64,000 nucleotides of DNA from Candidatus Methanomassiliicoccus intestinalis Issoire-Mx1 (lineage in GTDB: Archaea > Thermoplasmatota > Thermoplasmata > Methanomassiliicoccales > Methanomassiliicoccaceae). Where the stretch lies: assembly GCF_000404225.1 (NCBI RefSeq), contig NC_021353.1, positions 930,001-994,000 of the forward strand. The letters run 5' to 3'. Position numbers and translations under genes: made by a program. Of this stretch, positions 1 to 11,154 are shown piece by piece. Every line of letters starts with the position of its first letter. The first letter of the stretch is position 1. The notes below the pieces were generated by a model. It was not told the origin of the DNA. It ran no database searches and was given only the letters and a program-made list of their open reading frames with translations.

Positions 1-102
1 TGTGATCGAGACTCATGCATTATCTTTAAAGGAAGAAATGATGTCTGGATGCAAAAGGAGTTTTTGACTAAAGAGCTCAACCAGACTTCTCAATTTTTGT
101 AA
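1..102 (+). CDS. cas2: Cas2, 3' end only
   Basis: The first 33 codons and a TAA stop are the tail of a protein cut by the window edge. The visible residues (RDSCIIF, then W-x-x-KEFL-x-KELNQTSQFL) match the C-terminal pattern of Cas2 from I-B-like adaptation modules: an acidic-Ser-x-x-Ile strand, then a Lys/Glu-rich stretch ending in an Asn-Thr/Gln-(S/T)-x-x-(I/L) motif. Cas2 pairs with Cas1 to insert new spacers. Its position, with a leader and array directly downstream in the same direction, supports the call. Only the tail is visible, so the identity rests on motif plus context. Confidence 0.7.
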   Translation, partial: CDRDSCIIFKGRNDVWMQKEFLTKELNQTSQFL

Positions 103-104
103 AT

Positions 105-147
105 TCTGTCGATGGGTATTATGCAAAAATATCCAAGGGTCGACAGA
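105..147 (+). terminator. Hairpin after cas2
   Basis: TCTGTCGA at 105-112 pairs with TCGACAGA at 140-147. Inside it TGGGTATT (113-120) pairs with AATATCCA (128-135), with one G-T wobble and a 4-base bulge. The hairpin starts three bases after the cas2 stop and is followed by AAAATTTT. It probably ends or processes the cas transcript ahead of the array. Confidence 0.5.
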
Positions 148-279
148 AAATTTTGGTAAAATTCTACTTATATTCAATACATCACGTACAAAATACTACG
201 ACATTTCTACAAAAAAGGTATCTAATGAAAAACTTTTTAATAACTAGACAAATTATGAAATATTATTGAAAGATCGCGG
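148..279 (+). promoter_or_regulatory. CRISPR leader
   Basis: This is a 132-base AT-rich stretch without an ORF between the post-cas2 hairpin and the first repeat. Leaders of this type hold the array promoter and the Cas1-Cas2 integration signals. The orientation agrees with cas2 upstream and with the decayed repeat at the far (7.76 kb) end. No exact promoter box can be fixed. Confidence 0.65.
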
Positions 280-3200
280 GTTAGAAATCCATCTAAACTA
301 GAATGTAAATGCGGCTCGAGCTGAACGAATCCAAAGAGATATAGTAGTTAGAAATCCATCTAAACTAGAATGTAAATGAGGTAGCTGAATTAACTACTGG
401 GATTATTACATCAGTTAGAAATCCATCTAAACTAGAATGTAAATATTGCCTGAAGTGCATCGTTGCCATACGCATCCCTTGTTAGAAATCCATCTAAACT
501 AGAATGTAAATGTTATTAGATACACTCCCTGCGAAGGGGGTTATATCGGTTAGAAATCCATCTAAACTAGAATGTAAATTTGAACAGTCGGTAGGCTTGA
601 ACACTTCAGCGGTAGGTTAGAAATCCATCTAAACTAGAATGTAAATAGGACGTGTATAGGCGAAATGCCGCTTCGCGGAATGAGTTAGAAATCCATCTAA
701 ACTAGAATGTAAATATACAAAGGGACAGCATCACGTCTAAAACCATCCTGGTTAGAAATCCATCTAAACTAGAATGTAAATAGAGATATAGCAGCATCAA
801 GAGTACCACGAGCAGCAGTTAGAAATCCATCTAAACTAGAATGTAAATTAACGAAACAGAGCAAGAGCGTGTGGAGCGCTATCGAGTTAGAAATCCATCT
901 AAACTAGAATGTAAATAAAGTTATCATATAGCGTCTTCACAGTTTCATAGATAGTTAGAAATCCATCTAAACTAGAATGTAAATTCTTTGAGCATGCATT
1001 GCATATACGTTTATAACTATTGTTAGAAATCCATCTAAACTAGAATGTAAATAAGTGGTACGATATAACAGCATCTAAGGAGAAACTACGTTAGAAATCC
1101 ATCTAAACTAGAATGTAAATGCCTTCTTTCCTTCAAGCTCCGCCCCAATGAAAAATGTTAGAAATCCATCTAAACTAGAATGTAAATGTAGTAGCCCACG
1201 ATACCTCACCATCCATACTGTTAGTTAGAAATCCATCTAAACTAGAATGTAAATTATCTACTTCTCCTTCCCTTAGTCGATAATCTTCATCGTTAGAAAT
1301 CCATCTAAACTAGAATGTAAATGATTATTATACAGATGGCGATAAAGGCAGAGTTAAGTTAGAAATCCATCTAAACTAGAATGTAAATCTTCGAGGCTAA
1401 ATAATCCGCCTTCATTAAATGTTCAGTTAGAAATCCATCTAAACTAGAATGTAAATTTAAATAGTGATAGAGATATCTCGTATCAAACCACAGTTAGAAA
1501 TCCATCTAAACTAGAATGTAAATGCCTCATAACTGAGTCCAGTGGGATCGACGGGCAGGTTAGAAATCCATCTAAACTAGAATGTAAATACACATGTAAG
1601 AAATTTTGACTATGTTCTAAAGGAAGGTTAGAAATCCATCTAAACTAGAATGTAAATGCAGATATAACAGTATCGAGAGTAGAACGAGCAATAGTTAGAA
1701 ATCCATCTAAACTAGAATGTAAATCTGTCAGACTGATACGGTCTGATTAAACCCTTTTCCGTTAGAAATCCATCTAAACTAGAATGTAAATAGAGTGTTT
1801 GTTTTTACAAATGAGTATCCAAAGTACGGTTAGAAATCCATCTAAACTAGAATGTAAATGAGACCAATTTAACCCAGGACTTGTTAGAATCACCAAGTTA
1901 GAAATCCATCTAAACTAGAATGTAAATAAATGCTCAGTTAAGACCCTGGCAACAGCACTTAGTGTTAGAAATCCATCTAAACTAGAATGTAAATACTCAA
2001 TAGGAAGAAAAGCCGAAGAAGGAACTCCATGTTAGAAATCCATCTAAACTAGAATGTAAATCCCGAAGTTGATCTTGTTACTGTAGTTCTACCTGCTGGT
2101 TAGAAATCCATCTAAACTAGAATGTAAATTTAGGGTATCACGTCACAGATACTCATATCAACAAGGTTAGAAATCCATCTAAACTAGAATGTAAATGCTG
2201 GTTGAGCGTCTGCTGATTAAGCAGGAACCGCGTTAGAAATCCATCTAAACTAGAATGTAAATAAACTGGCAGTAAACGGATTAAGCCAATTGTGAGTAGG
2301 TTAGAAATCCATCTAAACTAGAATGTAAATTTAAGAACTAGATACTATTACGATTTTATTCAAACTGTTAGAAATCCATCTAAACTAGAATGTAAATCAT
2401 TGTTCCAAATAGGCACGCACTCGTCTAATGTCAGCGTTAGAAATCCATCTAAACTAGAATGTAAATGAGGAAATTAAATACCCCTCTGCCAGCTAGTGAC
2501 CAGTTAGAAATCCATCTAAACTAGAATGTAAATGAACTAGGAAGCGAGCCTAAGGTTGATTATGTTGCCGTTAGAAATCCATCTAAACTAGAATGTAAAT
2601 CTTTAGGATATGTATTTGACATTACCAATATTTTTAGTTAGAAATCCATCTAAACTAGAATGTAAATTGAGCGTGTATTACAACGGACGTGAGCTTGTTG
2701 AAAGTTAGAAATCCATCTAAACTAGAATGTAAATTGCTTGAAGATATTAATGTATCTTCATTTATGTATTGTTAGAAATCCATCTAAACTAGAATGTAAA
2801 TTTGGAACAAAATTAAACAGGAAGCCAGTATCTCCGGGTTAGAAATCCATCTAAACTAGAATGTAAATGTGGATACTTGTTAAAAGAGACAACGTATAAG
2901 ATCAAAGTTAGAAATCCATCTAAACTAGAATGTAAATTGTAGAAAGCTTGATTGACGGTCACGGGCAGTTTTAGTTAGAAATCCATCTAAACTAGAATGT
3001 AAATTTATACTGGAGAATTGGTCAGTTACATCAGGATAATGTTAGAAATCCATCTAAACTAGAATGTAAATTTTTTGCCTGACAGTCAGTATACAATCAG
3101 TGGAAACAGTTAGAAATCCATCTAAACTAGAATGTAAATTTTATTCTTGTCATCTCAATGTTAACGGTTGACTGGTCAGGTTAGAAATCCATCTAAACTA

Positions 3201-6200
3201 GAATGTAAATACCTCAAGAGGGATTTCAATCCTCACACGGATCTATGTTAGAAATCCATCTAAACTAGAATGTAAATGGCGGTACGCTGGTGATCCTATA
3301 CCCATATCGCTTGGTTAGAAATCCATCTAAACTAGAATGTAAATCTGCCCATGCCCAGACTCTTACCCTACCCTCAACTCGTTAGAAATCCATCTAAACT
3401 AGAATGTAAATTAATGCGAACTGTGTGACTGTTAACCCTCTTAAGCCAGTTAGAAATCCATCTAAACTAGAATGTAAATTGAGTCTGTTGCTTCTTCTAC
3501 ATGAGCTTCAGGTATGTTAGAAATCCATCTAAACTAGAATGTAAATCCATGGTATCAATACAGGCAACATAATCAACCTTAGGTTAGAAATCCATCTAAA
3601 CTAGAATGTAAATTTCGAATGAAGAATACATCTATAAGTGTGAGATGCCGTTAGAAATCCATCTAAACTAGAATGTAAATCTTGTACATTGATATGCCGA
3701 TCCGGCGGTAATAGTCAGTTAGAAATCCATCTAAACTAGAATGTAAATCTACCTCGAAATCATCAAGAACTAAACTAATGGAGTGTTAGAAATCCATCTA
3801 AACTAGAATGTAAATTTGTAGTACCTACATAAGAACCATCAGCAAACTGACGTTAGAAATCCATCTAAACTAGAATGTAAATTTGTTAGTATCAATGTTA
3901 TCCCTAATTGCACATTAGGGTTAGAAATCCATCTAAACTAGAATGTAAATTAAGCTCGGTCCGAGATTAACATTAGACGAATGCGTGTTAGAAATCCATC
4001 TAAACTAGAATGTAAATAAAGAAATCATACAATGGGTTCATAGCAGTTATAAAAATGTTAGAAATCCATCTAAACTAGAATGTAAATCTAAATTAGCTAG
4101 GAGGCTGGCGGGGGATGAAATCAGGTTAGAAATCCATCTAAACTAGAATGTAAATACGACTCGCTAAAAAATGGAGCATGCGTCTCTGCTCGTTAGAAAT
4201 CCATCTAAACTAGAATGTAAATGTGGGTGGCAGGCGCTTGTATATACCACACGCATCGGGTTAGAAATCCATCTAAACTAGAATGTAAATTGGCATGGAA
4301 CTAGAAGTAAGGAAGTCGTGGTATAAATGGTTAGAAATCCATCTAAACTAGAATGTAAATACAATATTGTTTAAACTTACTGGACTTCCCCAGTCTGTTA
4401 GAAATCCATCTAAACTAGAATGTAAATCTGCTGATGGGTTACAGACCTCTCAATCGTGAAGTTAGTTAGAAATCCATCTAAACTAGAATGTAAATTGGGT
4501 GGCAGGCGCTTGTATATATCACACGCATCGGGTTAGAAATCCATCTAAACTAGAATGTAAATTTTGAGGGCTGCAAGCCCTCTTAATCTTGTCTAATACG
4601 TTAGAAATCCATCTAAACTAGAATGTAAATTCTTATATGGTGGTGACGGCATTGTATCCGGCCCTAGTTAGAAATCCATCTAAACTAGAATGTAAATGAT
4701 ACGATTTCGCCATGGGTAAGTATTTGAATGATAGTTAGAAATCCATCTAAACTAGAATGTAAATTTCGTTATGCGAACAAGACCAGGGTTGAACATGTCA
4801 CGTTAGAAATCCATCTAAACTAGAATGTAAATTGTATAACAAGGGGTATTCCTTAGGAACTTCCCACGTTAGAAATCCATCTAAACTAGAATGTAAATGA
4901 AAGCAACAATGAACAAACAAATATATAAAGACTAAGTTAGAAATCCATCTAAACTAGAATGTAAATTCTACGCGATATTGCATTTCTACTGTTGTCTCAA
5001 AAGTTAGAAATCCATCTAAACTAGAATGTAAATTACCAAAGTCTGCATCATTTGTATGTGTCAGCTCAAGTTAGAAATCCATCTAAACTAGAATGTAAAT
5101 TCTTTCCTTTCATATTCCCAAGAGTCTGTTGCTTCTGTTAGAAATCCATCTAAACTAGAATGTAAATTTCAAAAAACTTATCATTGCTTGTCTGTAGTCT
5201 TACGTTAGAAATCCATCTAAACTAGAATGTAAATTCGTCTACTCTGCCTGTAGATCCTACTGGTTTGAGTGTTAGAAATCCATCTAAACTAGAATGTAAA
5301 TACACAATGGGCACAGAAATAGAAGATAATGATGTCGAGTTAGAAATCCATCTAAACTAGAATGTAAATTCTAAGTGGGAATACATCGGTAGAGAGACAT
5401 TCACAGTTAGAAATCCATCTAAACTAGAATGTAAATGCATACAGTTTACATCACTAAAGCAGAAAAACGCCTAGTTAGAAATCCATCTAAACTAGAATGT
5501 AAATGCGCGAACATGCGCCTAATGTCTACGCGCGTGTAGGGTTAGAAATCCATCTAAACTAGAATGTAAATCCCAATATTCGCGCGCGAACTGTTCCGAC
5601 AGGCCAGGTTAGAAATCCATCTAAACTAGAATGTAAATGATTCATACGTTGTTTATCCAGCTCTACAAATGCCGGTTAGAAATCCATCTAAACTAGAATG
5701 TAAATCAACCAAAGAACCTTTACATGCAACCTTAAAGAAGCGTTAGAAATCCATCTAAACTAGAATGTAAATATTTAACCAGCTGGCAGACCTCGGAATT
5801 TTGGTAAAGTTAGAAATCCATCTAAACTAGAATGTAAATGCATATACGGGTATCTAAATACAAGCCGCTGCATGGGTTAGAAATCCATCTAAACTAGAAT
5901 GTAAATCAGGGTAGCGGTGAGTGCATCATAGACGCTGAGAATGTTAGAAATCCATCTAAACTAGAATGTAAATCTGACTGTCTCTAACAGCCGGTTGAGT
6001 CTATAGTAGGTTAGAAATCCATCTAAACTAGAATGTAAATGCTGGTGGAAGCATACCAATCTAAAAACATTTCACATAGTTAGAAATCCATCTAAACTAG
6101 AATGTAAATATGTCAAGATAAGAACGATAAACACCGTCCCTATCAAGTTAGAAATCCATCTAAACTAGAATGTAAATTGATGCCGATCTGCGGTTCACAG

Positions 6201-7784
6201 ACGGAGTGCAGTAGTTAGAAATCCATCTAAACTAGAATGTAAATTTGGTGTTCCTGAGCCGGTTGTTAACTGCTCCAATCAGTTAGAAATCCATCTAAAC
6301 TAGAATGTAAATTTCTGTGAGGTGGGTGATATTCTGTGAATCGTCGTGTTAGAAATCCATCTAAACTAGAATGTAAATCGAACTATGGGAATGTATGGGC
6401 GTATGATCTAGCAAAGTTAGAAATCCATCTAAACTAGAATGTAAATTTCAGTGCTCCTGAAATTGTGGAGGTGATCGTATTAGTTAGAAATCCATCTAAA
6501 CTAGAATGTAAATCAGGCTGATTACTGTCAAATAACGGTGTATTGGCGGAGTTAGAAATCCATCTAAACTAGAATGTAAATATAACAATCGTCATTGGCG
6601 CGTTTCTGGTTAACGTCGTTAGAAATCCATCTAAACTAGAATGTAAATCTTGGCAGAACAACTAAAAGATCTTACCGTGTTGGGTTAGAAATCCATCTAA
6701 ACTAGAATGTAAATGCACCTGGCTATAAACCTGATGAGGAATTGATAGACGGTTAGAAATCCATCTAAACTAGAATGTAAATGAAAGAAGGGGCAGTCCC
6801 CTGGATTCATTACAAGAAGTTAGAAATCCATCTAAACTAGAATGTAAATTAGGAATGGCTAACATTGCATCCGGCATTATAGACAGGTTAGAAATCCATC
6901 TAAACTAGAATGTAAATACGTTTTATACACAAGATGGAAACGATTAGTTGACTTGTTAGAAATCCATCTAAACTAGAATGTAAATGAAATCAATCGGCTT
7001 TTTGTCATCCATGTTTCACTCGTTAGAAATCCATCTAAACTAGAATGTAAATCAAGATCTTAATCAAAGGCCTTGGAGAAGGAGTTGAGTTAGAAATCCA
7101 TCTAAACTAGAATGTAAATACAAGCACCTGGTGTGACGCCCGATGTGATCAATTAGTTAGAAATCCATCTAAACTAGAATGTAAATTATAACGTTGCGTA
7201 CGAAGGAGCGAGATTAAAGCGAGTTAGAAATCCATCTAAACTAGAATGTAAATTACATATATCGAGAGCCTTCTAATCTGGTGCTGATAGGTTAGAAATC
7301 CATCTAAACTAGAATGTAAATCCAGTAACTTAAGAAACTCCGCACTCTTCGAAGCTTCGTTAGAAATCCATCTAAACTAGAATGTAAATTTTTGAGGTGT
7401 GTTTATGCAAGTAAATAATGTTAAATGTTAGAAATCCATCTAAACTAGAATGTAAATGGCATCTTCGATCTTAAGCAAGATCTTCATACTAAAAGTTAGA
7501 AATCCATCTAAACTAGAATGTAAATCACTAAGCAAGCGGCAAAAGCGTTTGACGATTTAGGTTAGAAATCCATCTAAACTAGAATGTAAATGGCACTCAC
7601 AGAAAAGGAAATAAGAGCAGTAAGCAAGTTAGAAATCCATCTAAACTAGAATGTAAATCATCTTCAGAAAAAAGGGATCTTCTCAGAACATACGGTTAGA
7701 AATCCATCTAAACTAGAATGTAAATTTGTCATCTGTGCTGACTCTTGCATATAAAACTGCAAGTCAGAAATCCATCATCTATAG
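280..7784 (+). CRISPR. CRISPR array, 111 full repeats
   Basis: I counted 111 copies of a 31-base repeat that starts GTTAGAAATCC and ends AGAATGTAAAT. The first copy is at 280-310 and the last full one at 7695-7725. Spacers are 35-40 bases, mostly 36-37, giving a 67-68 base period. A truncated repeat at 7763 keeps only about the first 14 bases with one change and marks the leader-distal end. The repeat can fold (CATCTA against TAGAATG with a bulge), leaving an 8-base 3' part ATGTAAAT like the 5' handle of type I-B crRNAs (usually AUUGAAAN). With the adjacent cas2 this suggests a class 1, probably I-B, locus; the interference genes lie outside the window. Several spacers are related to one another. 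Confidence 0.98.
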
Positions 7785-8013
7785 TCAAAACCACAATATC
7801 TCCAAATTATATCTTCAATTTCTTGAAACAATGATTCCTATATTGCAGTATGCTGAACTGAATACTCGCTAGATGATATGGATATAAAGTCCCCGCATAC
7901 CTGTATTCTACATATATACTAGATTGTTCACTCTTGGATTTGTATGTCATCAAATATAAAGAATTTATCCATCTTCAAGGGATTATGTTTGTCAAGATGA
8001 CATACGAAAACGT

Positions 8014-9207
8014 ATGGGATCCTGGTATGGTGTCATGCCCCTCTGGCAGGGTGATGTTGCAACATCTGGAGGATTGAATAATGAAAAGCAGCAGCTGACA
8101 ATATCAAACCGTTCTTTTCTAGAAGGCCAGAGAATTTTTAATGAAGACATCCTGCCATGGATCTGCAGGCAGTTTCACATTACTGACTACATGCTGCAGC
8201 TGGTACCCGCGGAAGATGCAGATGAACTGAGAGACGAACAGTTGATGTCTGCCAGGCTGGATAATGTAAACAAGGCATTGCAGGTCGGTCTTGATGTGGA
8301 ATGGAAAGACAAGACCTATCTAATCTCAGGAACCCCGAAGCTGCAAGAACAGAGCTACAGCCCCGTATCCCTTCCGGATGTCCCTGCAAATTCCGGGGAA
8401 GTGAGTAAAGCACTGCGGAAGAAGTGTCCTTCCGGGGAGCATGAACATCCGGATTTTCCGTACTGCCATCCGGAGGACCGACAGCACAGGACCGAAAGAG
8501 GCAGGAACGATGACGCTGAAAACCCTTCAAACTCACAGGAAAATCAGAACGATGAGGGTAAAAACAGCATAGATGCAGCCGAAAATCTGGAACAGCTAGA
8601 GGAGTCAGTAAAAGAAGAATTAAAATCTTACATCCCCGACCTGCAGATGGATATCAGTCTTGGTGACATGGAGACTTGTAAAAAGTCTATGCTGAGATTT
8701 GCAGATCTTTCTAAACAATATAAAACGAACTGCAAAGAGATAAGAGTCAAACCTCTGAAAAACTCACGTACCTATGCCGGAACATCTATGAATGGAAACT
8801 CTATCCAATTAAATACAACATATTTTTCGAGTAATCCAGGATCAACAAGGCCTGGATCGGCAAGAGTTGAACAGGACATTAGAAGAAGTGCATCAGCAGG
8901 CTATAATCCCCCTATCCGAAAGGGAGAAGAAATAGAGTCTGTGATCACTCACGAATTCGGCCATACTCTTATAGATTTTGACTTTTCTGAATCTATCGAG
9001 GATATTTGGAAAAGCTACTCTGAAAAGTTTCCAGAGGGAACTGTCGCGCCAGATGATTCTGATTTTGTATCGGGATATGCAGCTAAAAATAAGGAAGAGT
9101 TCATCTCAGAATGCCTTGTATCTGTTCTGCATAGTGATAATCCTTCTACTATAGCAAAAGAGATAGTCGAAAAGATCAATCAGTTTTTCAGGAGAGGAGA
9201 TCAATGA
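8014..9207 (+). CDS. Phage portal C-terminus fused to zincin peptidase
   Basis: The first ~110 residues (ATSGGLNNEKQQL, FNEDILPWICRQF, LRDEQLMSARLDNV) resemble the C-terminal part of phage portal proteins, so the N-terminal bulk of a portal seems missing. A charged linker follows (about 130-200). The C-terminal domain carries HEFGH with a preceding THE helix (about 310-325), and an acidic EEFISE segment some 40 residues later that could give a third ligand, so it is a zincin-like metallopeptidase. Phage head modules often carry such domains on portal or MuF proteins. The gene overlaps the MuF gene by 4 bases (ATGA). No convincing Shine-Dalgarno is visible at the first ATG, which agrees with 5' truncation. 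It is probably a remnant of a tailed provirus head operon. Confidence 0.7.
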   Translation: MGSWYGVMPLWQGDVATSGGLNNEKQQLTISNRSFLEGQRIFNEDILPWICRQFHITDYMLQLVPAEDADELRDEQLMSARLDNVNKALQVGLDVEWKDKTYLISGTPKLQEQSYSPVSLPDVPANSGEVSKALRKKCPSGEHEHPDFPYCHPEDRQHRTERGRNDDAENPSNSQENQNDEGKNSIDAAENLEQLEESVKEELKSYIPDLQMDISLGDMETCKKSMLRFADLSKQYKTNCKEIRVKPLKNSRTYAGTSMNGNSIQLNTTYFSSNPGSTRPGSARVEQDIRRSASAGYNPPIRKGEEIESVITHEFGHTLIDFDFSESIEDIWKSYSEKFPEGTVAPDDSDFVSGYAAKNKEEFISECLVSVLHSDNPSTIAKEIVEKINQFFRRGDQ

Positions 9208-10025
9208 CGATGGAAGCGATGCCACTTTGTGACTTCTGCAAGTATAAAATCAAAGGTGTTCGCAAATGTGAAGTTTTTCCTGATGAAATACCAGATGAAG
9301 CGTATTACAACGACCATGTAATTCCAATTAATGGTGACAATGGAGTTGTTTTTGAACCTGCTGAAGAGTATAGAAATGACGAATATATCCGAATAAGAGT
9401 TGAAGATTTCCGCAGCGAATTTACGGCAAAGAGGTTGAAGAAAGAAGAAGAGCTCCTTTCAAACTTCTATAAGTCTGAACTGCCTCTTGAAGAATGGGCT
9501 GACGAATATATCCGCAGAGATCTCATCAAAGCAGATCTGCACTTATTTGTCCAAGCACTTCTTTCCATTAAACACTGGGTATTCGCATCTTTAACTCCTT
9601 TACAGAGCGAGAACCTATATACTGCATTGGTGGAAAGAATGACAGCTGACAAGTGGTCACTGAAAGATCTCACACGAACTATCCAGGAAGCGGAGCCGAT
9701 ACTCGATGAGGCACAGGCAGAAGCAATAGCGAGATCTGAAAGTACTTTGATCGTCAACAAGAGCAGGGAGATGCAGTTTGAAAGAGATCCTCCTGGAAAG
9801 TACGGCTATTACTGGAGCGGTCCGAGTGATCACAGAACTACAGAGATCTGCAGCAATATCAAGACAAGAACTCCTGCAGCCGGATTTGACAGCCCAGAAG
9901 ATCTAAGCAGGGTTATCAAAGAAGAGGCGAAGAGATACTATGAATCTAAAGGATATAAAACGCAGATCCGCGAGTGGCTGCCGCATCCAAACTGCAGGCA
10001 CACCATCACATCTAAGATGAGATGA
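9204..10025 (+). CDS. Phage Mu gpF-like head morphogenesis protein
   Basis: This 273-residue protein belongs to the Phage_Mu_F family of minor head proteins. The signature is complete: ARSESTLIVNKSRE (about 175-188), then YYWSGPSDHRTTEICSNI with the conserved DHRT and Cys, and at the end EWLPHPNCRHTI with the conserved HPNCRH. The N-terminus has a small Cys pair (CDFCKYKIKGVRKCEVF). MuF proteins sit next to the portal and act early in procapsid assembly. The start overlaps the upstream stop (ATGA), so the two genes are translationally coupled. No other head or tail genes follow on this strand, so only a fragment of a provirus remains. Confidence 0.9.
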   Translation: MTMEAMPLCDFCKYKIKGVRKCEVFPDEIPDEAYYNDHVIPINGDNGVVFEPAEEYRNDEYIRIRVEDFRSEFTAKRLKKEEELLSNFYKSELPLEEWADEYIRRDLIKADLHLFVQALLSIKHWVFASLTPLQSENLYTALVERMTADKWSLKDLTRTIQEAEPILDEAQAEAIARSESTLIVNKSREMQFERDPPGKYGYYWSGPSDHRTTEICSNIKTRTPAAGFDSPEDLSRVIKEEAKRYYESKGYKTQIREWLPHPNCRHTITSKMR

Positions 10026-10117
10026 CTATTATCACTTAGATTGTATTATTACACGTTATAAATGGTATATGCTAGCCCTATGATGGATCTGGCTAATTAT
10101 GTTGATAATTGTTGCTA

Positions 10118-10148
10118 ATTTAAATTCTAGTTTAGGTGGATTTTCAAC
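10118..10148 (-). repeat. Degenerate CRISPR repeat, inverted
   Basis: This 31-base segment matches the reverse complement of the array repeat at 27 of 31 positions, including the core TTCTAGTTTAG. It lies alone between the MuF gene and the 73-residue gene and has no regular spacer beside it. It is probably a decayed member of the inverted mini-array at 10.6 kb. Confidence 0.85.
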
Positions 10149-10234
10149 CAGTATTCCAAACACAAGAAGACGAAAAATATAGGGAATATCTACCTTCACG
10201 AACTCTTGCACATGTGTCCCCCATCTCTTGCTTA

Positions 10235-10456
10235 TTATTCCAATAGTTGTTCATCATCGCCCTTATTCTTGATTTTCGTGCCATCTCGCCCACACTCGTA
10301 TTCTACTATGCTGTCTGCATAACCTTTAAATTCCTCCATAGACGAAAATCCGAGTCTTTTCAATATCAGAGCCACTTCCTCTTCTGATACATCATAAGAG
10401 ACGCCATCAACGAATCGTCTCCAAGGCTCCTGATCTTTTTGTAAGTGCATCTTCAT
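10235..10456 (-). CDS. Small acidic protein in provirus remnant
   Basis: A 73-residue protein of unknown function (starts MKMHLQKDQEPWRRF). It contains a predicted helical segment, EEEVALILKRLGFSSMEEF, and an acidic tail. GGTGGA directly before the ATG serves as ribosome-binding site, and the start overlaps the stop of the fragmented gene upstream (GGAATGA), the arrangement of phage operons. It is flanked on both sides by inverted CRISPR repeats (10118 and 10590). Its position downstream of the gp10-like remnant suggests a small virion or neck-tail gene, but no family was recognised. Confidence 0.5.
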   Translation of the reverse strand: MKMHLQKDQEPWRRFVDGVSYDVSEEEVALILKRLGFSSMEEFKGYADSIVEYECGRDGTKIKNKGDDEQLLE

Positions 10457-10459
10457 TCC

Positions 10460-10589
10460 ACCGTCACTACTTCGATGATTGTCAATTTGTCATCATAATT
10501 ACTTTTGTTATTATATGTTTCATGTTGCGTTTCATAAGAAACTCAATTCAAAGCTATCATATTTTCCGCCAAATCTTCCAGTACTATTG
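10460..10589 (-). pseudogene. Phage gene fragment after mini-array
   Basis: Reading leftward from the last inverted repeat, one frame gives STGRFGGKYDSFELSF. After a frame change it continues as ETQHETYNNKSNYDDKLTI and ends at a TGA that overlaps the start of the 73-residue gene. It looks like the remnant of a small structural gene whose 5' part was lost at the CRISPR repeat at 10590. The assignment is weak and based on the ORF pattern only. Confidence 0.3.
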
Positions 10590-10756
10590 ATATACATTCT
10601 AGTTTAGATGGATTTCTAACTAGCAAAAAATGCAGAACTTCTTGCTAATTCGATTTCATTTACATTCTAGTTTAGATGGATTTCTAACCATCCTTTGCCC
10701 GTTTTGCATACCTGCTTACCGTTGCATTTACATTCTAGTTTAGATGGATTTCTAAC
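10590..10756 (-). CRISPR. Inverted mini-CRISPR array, 3 repeats
   Basis: Three copies of the main-array repeat in reverse orientation, at 10726-10756, 10658-10688 (both perfect) and 10590-10620 (one mismatch), enclose two 37-base spacers at 10689-10725 and 10621-10657. Read on the minus strand, the imperfect repeat is the distal one. No leader like that at 148-279 precedes it. Directly upstream lies the gp10-like phage remnant, whose stop codon is formed by the first bases of the first repeat. The repeat is shared with the host array, so the host Cas machinery could process it. Confidence 0.95.
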
Positions 10757-11135
10757 TTGATTTTACCAACGTGCTTTTCTCAGTAATATTATTGGTATTG
10801 ATCTTATCAATCAGATGCATAATTAATTCTTGGGCTATCTTTTCAAGAGGATTTGTAGAGTCATTGAATTCTCCTGCATCAATCATAACCTTCATCTCAG
10901 CGATTGAAAGCCAAAAAATGGTTGGGGATCCGTCCTTTTTGTGCGAATCTTATTAGCAACAGTTGTGCTATATATTCAGTGTCTTCAACAGGAATGCTTA
11001 GCTTATTGTGAGCCCAGTCTGCTAATTGTTTAATTCTCGCTCTGCTCACAGGATGTGAATCCGTTCCGTACTCAACATATAGCGATAAGTGACATCTACC
11101 CCAACTACATATTGTTGCAATAATCTCATCTTTTT
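10752..11135 (-). pseudogene. gp10-like phage structural protein, frameshifted
   Basis: The minus strand reads YVEYGTDSHPVSRARIKQL, then W-AHNKLSI, then an IRFAQKGRIPNHF-like segment. After a frameshift near 10910 it continues EMKVMIDAGEFN to a stop at 10752-10754 inside the CRISPR repeat. The EYGT-x-H start and the Ile-Arg-x-x-Gly-x-x-Pro segment are typical of HK97 gp10-like head-tail joining proteins. One frameshift and the missing N-terminus mark it as broken. In phages this gene follows MuF, the order also seen here. Confidence 0.6.
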
Positions 11136-11154
11136 GAGATCTTCGTCTAATCTT

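Noticed and set aside
280..7784. Reading the array on the minus strand, since the reverse complement starts ATTTACATTC like some clostridial repeats
   Set aside because: cas2 and an AT-rich leader lie on the left, the decayed repeat is at the right end, and the forward repeat ends in an I-B-like 8-base handle.
280..7784. A Cas12a (type V-A) array, known from some Methanomassiliicoccales
   Set aside because: The V-A stem (TCTAC-loop-GTAGA directly before the spacer) is absent; here the weak stem is followed by eight more repeat bases.
6649..9700. Spacer 6649-6683 as a self-targeting match to the MuF gene near 9659
   Set aside because: Only about 13 of 15 bases agree (ACTAAAAGATCTTAC against ACTGAAAGATCTCAC), and the rest diverges; this is no usable protospacer.
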